Source of the DNA: Bacillota bacterium
GTDB taxonomy: Bacteria; Bacillota_E; JAJZYS01; JAJYTV01
NCBI GenBank assembly: GCA_021845645.1
Contig: JAJZVM010000095.1
Location: forward strand, 1-14,737
Reading direction: 5' to 3'
Length of the DNA stretch: 14,737 bases
The notes below the pieces were generated by a model. That model made no database searches. It was not told the origin of the DNA and worked only from the letters and a program-made list of their open reading frames with translations. The position numbers and the translations under genes were made by a program. This document shows positions 13,233 to 14,737 of this stretch, one piece after another. Within the stretch, counting starts at the first letter, position 1, and each line of letters starts with the position of its first letter.

Positions 13233-14435
13233 TCACCCGTCCCGCCGCACCTCCTGCCCGTCGTGGCGCAGGCAGACCCTCTGCCCGCCCACCATCGTCT
13301 CGAGGAGCACCGGGGCGCCCCAGAGCCGCTGCACTTCGCTGAGCACCCCCTCCGCGTCGGGAAGGTCCAGGTCGCGGCCGTCATGCAGGTGGCGAAGGCG
13401 CAGGGTGCAGCCCGCCACCCCCTGCTCTACCTCCACGGCGGGCCGCCACGCACCCCCGACCTGGCGCAGGATCTCGCGGCGGACGTCCGCAAGGTCGCGG
13501 CTCTCCCCGCCCTCCGTCGTCGGCACGGTGATCCCCAGTCGGTCGACGGTTTCCTGCCGCAGGTGGTCGCGGATCAGCGAGCGGTCATCGGCGAACGCCG
13601 CGAGCTCGAGCATGGCTTCGAGCGCCTCTCCCTCCGGTGCTTCGCCTGGCCTCGCGCCAGCCTCGCGGGCGAACTGCTCCAGCACGTCAAGACCGAGGGT
13701 GTAGGGGTTCAAGCGTCCGGGAGGCATAGCGACCAGCTGGCTGTGCAGAAGGGCGACGTCCAGCCGGTCCCTGGCAGGGAGGTCTTCCCTGCGCAGGATG
13801 CGCAGGTGCCAGAAACAAGCCCAGCCCTCGTTGAGAACCTTGGTGCGCTCCTGCGCCTGAAAATAGAGCGCCTCCTCGCGCACCATGTCGAGGCAGTCCC
13901 GCTGCCAGGCGGCGAGCGGGGCCTGCCGCGCGATGACGCCCAAGAGATCCTCCGGGCCGAGACGGGCCACATGGCCTTCGATCAGGAGGGCTGCGTCCAG
14001 AAGCGACTCCACGGCATCCTGCCCATGCTCCGCGACATAAGCCGAGATCCGCTGCCGGTGCAAAAGGACCCGCCTGCCCACGTCCGGATCGCGCTTCCTG
14101 AGCCACGCGCTGCGGTGGAAGAAGTCGGCGTGCCCGAGGACATGGGCGGAGACGAGCATGTCCTCGATCGGCCGGTTGCCCGCAAGGACGAACGCCTGCG
14201 GCGGCTCCGTGTGCACGATCAGCTCGTAGATGCGCTGCAGGCCGAGCTCACCCTGGACCTTGAGGCGCTGGTACGCCTTGCCCCGCGACCAGTGTCCGTA
14301 GCGGCCGAAGAATCCGTAGGACGCGAGACTCCACAGCGCCTGCGGCGGCAGGCGCTGCATCAGGATCTCCCCGGGCGCCAGCCCGAACTCCTCCGCCCGC
14401 GCGCGCAGGCGCTCGAGCACCCTGTCACGCCTCAT
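13233..14435 (-). CDS. spoVR: SpoVR family protein (YcgB homologue)
   Basis: 400 residues, shorter than B. subtilis SpoVR (about 468). In Bacillus, SpoVR is needed for normal spore cortex formation; enteric YcgB is a stress protein. The biochemistry is not settled. Conserved blocks seen are YGFFGRYGHWSRGKAY (40-55), LGLQRIYELIVHTEPPQAF (64-82), LVSAHVLGHADFF (94-106), PLAAWQRDCLDMVREEALYF (173-192), TKVLNEGWACFWH (198-210), and RLNPYTLG (241-248). The His and Glu residues in SAHVLGH, REE and NEGWA are invariant-looking and could bind metal. The ATG at 14435 has no good ribosome binding site. GTG at 14420 has GAGG 9 nt upstream and may be the true start, dropping five residues. The genomic partners PrkA and DUF444 are, respectively, 2.6 kb away and absent. 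Confidence 0.93.
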   Translation of the reverse strand: MRRDRVLERLRARAEEFGLAPGEILMQRLPPQALWSLASYGFFGRYGHWSRGKAYQRLKVQGELGLQRIYELIVHTEPPQAFVLAGNRPIEDMLVSAHVLGHADFFHRSAWLRKRDPDVGRRVLLHRQRISAYVAEHGQDAVESLLDAALLIEGHVARLGPEDLLGVIARQAPLAAWQRDCLDMVREEALYFQAQERTKVLNEGWACFWHLRILRREDLPARDRLDVALLHSQLVAMPPGRLNPYTLGLDVLEQFAREAGARPGEAPEGEALEAMLELAAFADDRSLIRDHLRQETVDRLGITVPTTEGGESRDLADVRREILRQVGGAWRPAVEVEQGVAGCTLRLRHLHDGRDLDLPDAEGVLSEVQRLWGAPVLLETMVGGQRVCLRHDGQEVRRDG

Positions 14436-14524
14436 CGGTGCCGCAGGGCAGGTCGAAGGCGCCGAGGCCGTTTGACGACCGCTGAGCAGACAGCGGCGGG
14501 GCGCGGCGACGACCCGCCCGCGCT

Positions 14525-14562
14525 GTCGAGGTCGGAGGTACCCTGTGTGGGCGCACCTCGAC
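14525..14562. repeat. Inverted repeat upstream of spoVR
   Basis: GTCGAGGT (14525-14532) and ACCTCGAC (14555-14562) form a perfect 8-bp inverted repeat with a 22-bp spacer, 90-127 bp upstream of the spoVR start. It may be an operator or a leader hairpin. A GC-rich coincidence is also possible. Confidence 0.3.
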
Positions 14563-14580
14563 GCCCGTGCAGAGGGCAAC

Positions 14581-14715
14581 ATGCGGCGCTATCCCCTGGG
14601 CGAGATCACGCGTCAGGCGGCAGTCTGCGTCAGCGCGCTTGTCGTTGCCGGTGCAGGAGCCCTCGGAGCGACGCCGAACAGGCATGCTCTACTCCCCCAG
14701 CGCAGCTGGTCCTGA
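14581..14715 (+). CDS. Possible small ORF with a signal-peptide-like N-terminus (44 aa)
   Basis: ATG at 14581 with AGAGGG 4 nt upstream, reading to TGA at 14713-14715. The product begins MRRYPLGEITRQ, followed by a hydrophobic stretch AAVCVSALVVAGAGALGA (13-30), and ends ALLPQRSWS. The basic start and hydrophobic core resemble a secretion signal or a small membrane peptide. It is divergent from spoVR. No family is recognised, and in DNA of this GC content chance short frames with Ala/Val-rich translation are common. Confidence 0.18.
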   Translation: MRRYPLGEITRQAAVCVSALVVAGAGALGATPNRHALLPQRSWS

Positions 14716-14737
14716 AGCGGCCGGACCTGGGGCATGG

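Larger units (their letters stand above)
14436..14737. other. Region upstream of spoVR, no confident gene
   Basis: About 300 bp. On the minus strand it should hold the spoVR promoter, but I find no -10/-35 pair and no sigma-E-like element with confidence. It contains an 8-bp inverted repeat (14525-14562), a smaller hairpin CCGCTG/CAGCGG (14479-14496), and a short plus-strand frame at 14581-14715. Minus-strand frames here have Arg/Pro-rich, low-complexity translations and look non-coding. Confidence 0.5.

Noticed and set aside
11501..13342. A 613-codon open frame on the plus strand opposite the acyl-CoA ligase
   Set aside because: It is antisense to a gene with full family motifs. Its translation is rich in Arg, His, Gly and Asp without any domain, which is typical of mirror frames in GC-rich DNA.
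14425..14685. An 86-codon minus-strand frame upstream of spoVR, considered as a truncated DUF444 gene
   Set aside because: It has no DUF444 motif, overlaps the start of spoVR, and its Arg/Ala/Pro-rich composition looks non-coding.

Overview
The window is about 14.7 kb of very GC-rich bacterial DNA, densely coding and mostly on the minus strand. The gene set points to a high-GC member of the Bacillota (Firmicutes) or a relative. It has a branched-chain acyl-CoA catabolic operon of the Bacillus subtilis yng type, a PrkA protein kinase/AAA+ protein and a SpoVR protein, an OatA/YrhL-like acyltransferase fused to an SGNH domain, strong GGGAGG-type ribosome binding sites, and frequent GTG/TTG starts. 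The phylum is an inference from gene content; there is no rRNA or other marker in the window.

Layout, in minus-strand transcription order. (1) 14435-7694: spoVR, an AMP-dependent acyl-CoA ligase, a dienelactone-hydrolase-family protein, prkA, a PAP2 phosphatase of the BcrC type and an OsmC-type peroxidase. The genes are in tandem with short gaps, the longest being about 119 nt before prkA. (2) 7540-5672, plus strand: one gene for a membrane acyltransferase with a C-terminal SGNH esterase domain, followed by a perfect 10-bp hairpin at 7575-7602. (3) 5671-5007: a roughly 665-bp divergent intergenic region, visibly more AT-rich in its middle. At its left end is a candidate sigma-70/sigma-A promoter with a perfect inverted repeat abutting the -35 box. 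(4) 5006-1: an operon of acyl-CoA dehydrogenase, biotin carrier protein, carboxyltransferase, HMG-CoA lyase, enoyl-CoA hydratase/isomerase and the start of asparaginyl-tRNA synthetase, with gaps or overlaps of 25 nt or less.

Functionally, the left operon encodes most of a leucine/isovalerate-type route: acyl-CoA oxidation, biotin-dependent carboxylation, hydration and cleavage to acetyl-CoA plus acetoacetate. The biotin carboxylase subunit and the dedicated ligase found in the B. subtilis operon are absent from it; an acyl-CoA ligase lies about 6.6 kb away in the right block. In B. subtilis the yng operon and spoVR belong to the mother-cell (sigma-E) programme and prkA is also tied to sporulation. 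The window may therefore be a sporulation-linked lipid/branched-chain metabolism neighbourhood, but I found no convincing sigma-E promoter.

I did not find a mobile element, a CRISPR array, tRNA or rRNA genes, or a clearly novel defence or biosynthetic system. The items most worth a second look are the missing biotin carboxylase, the enoyl-CoA hydratase lacking one catalytic glutamate, the tRNA synthetase at the end of a catabolic operon, the palindrome at the operon promoter, and the spoVR/prkA pair split by lipid genes.
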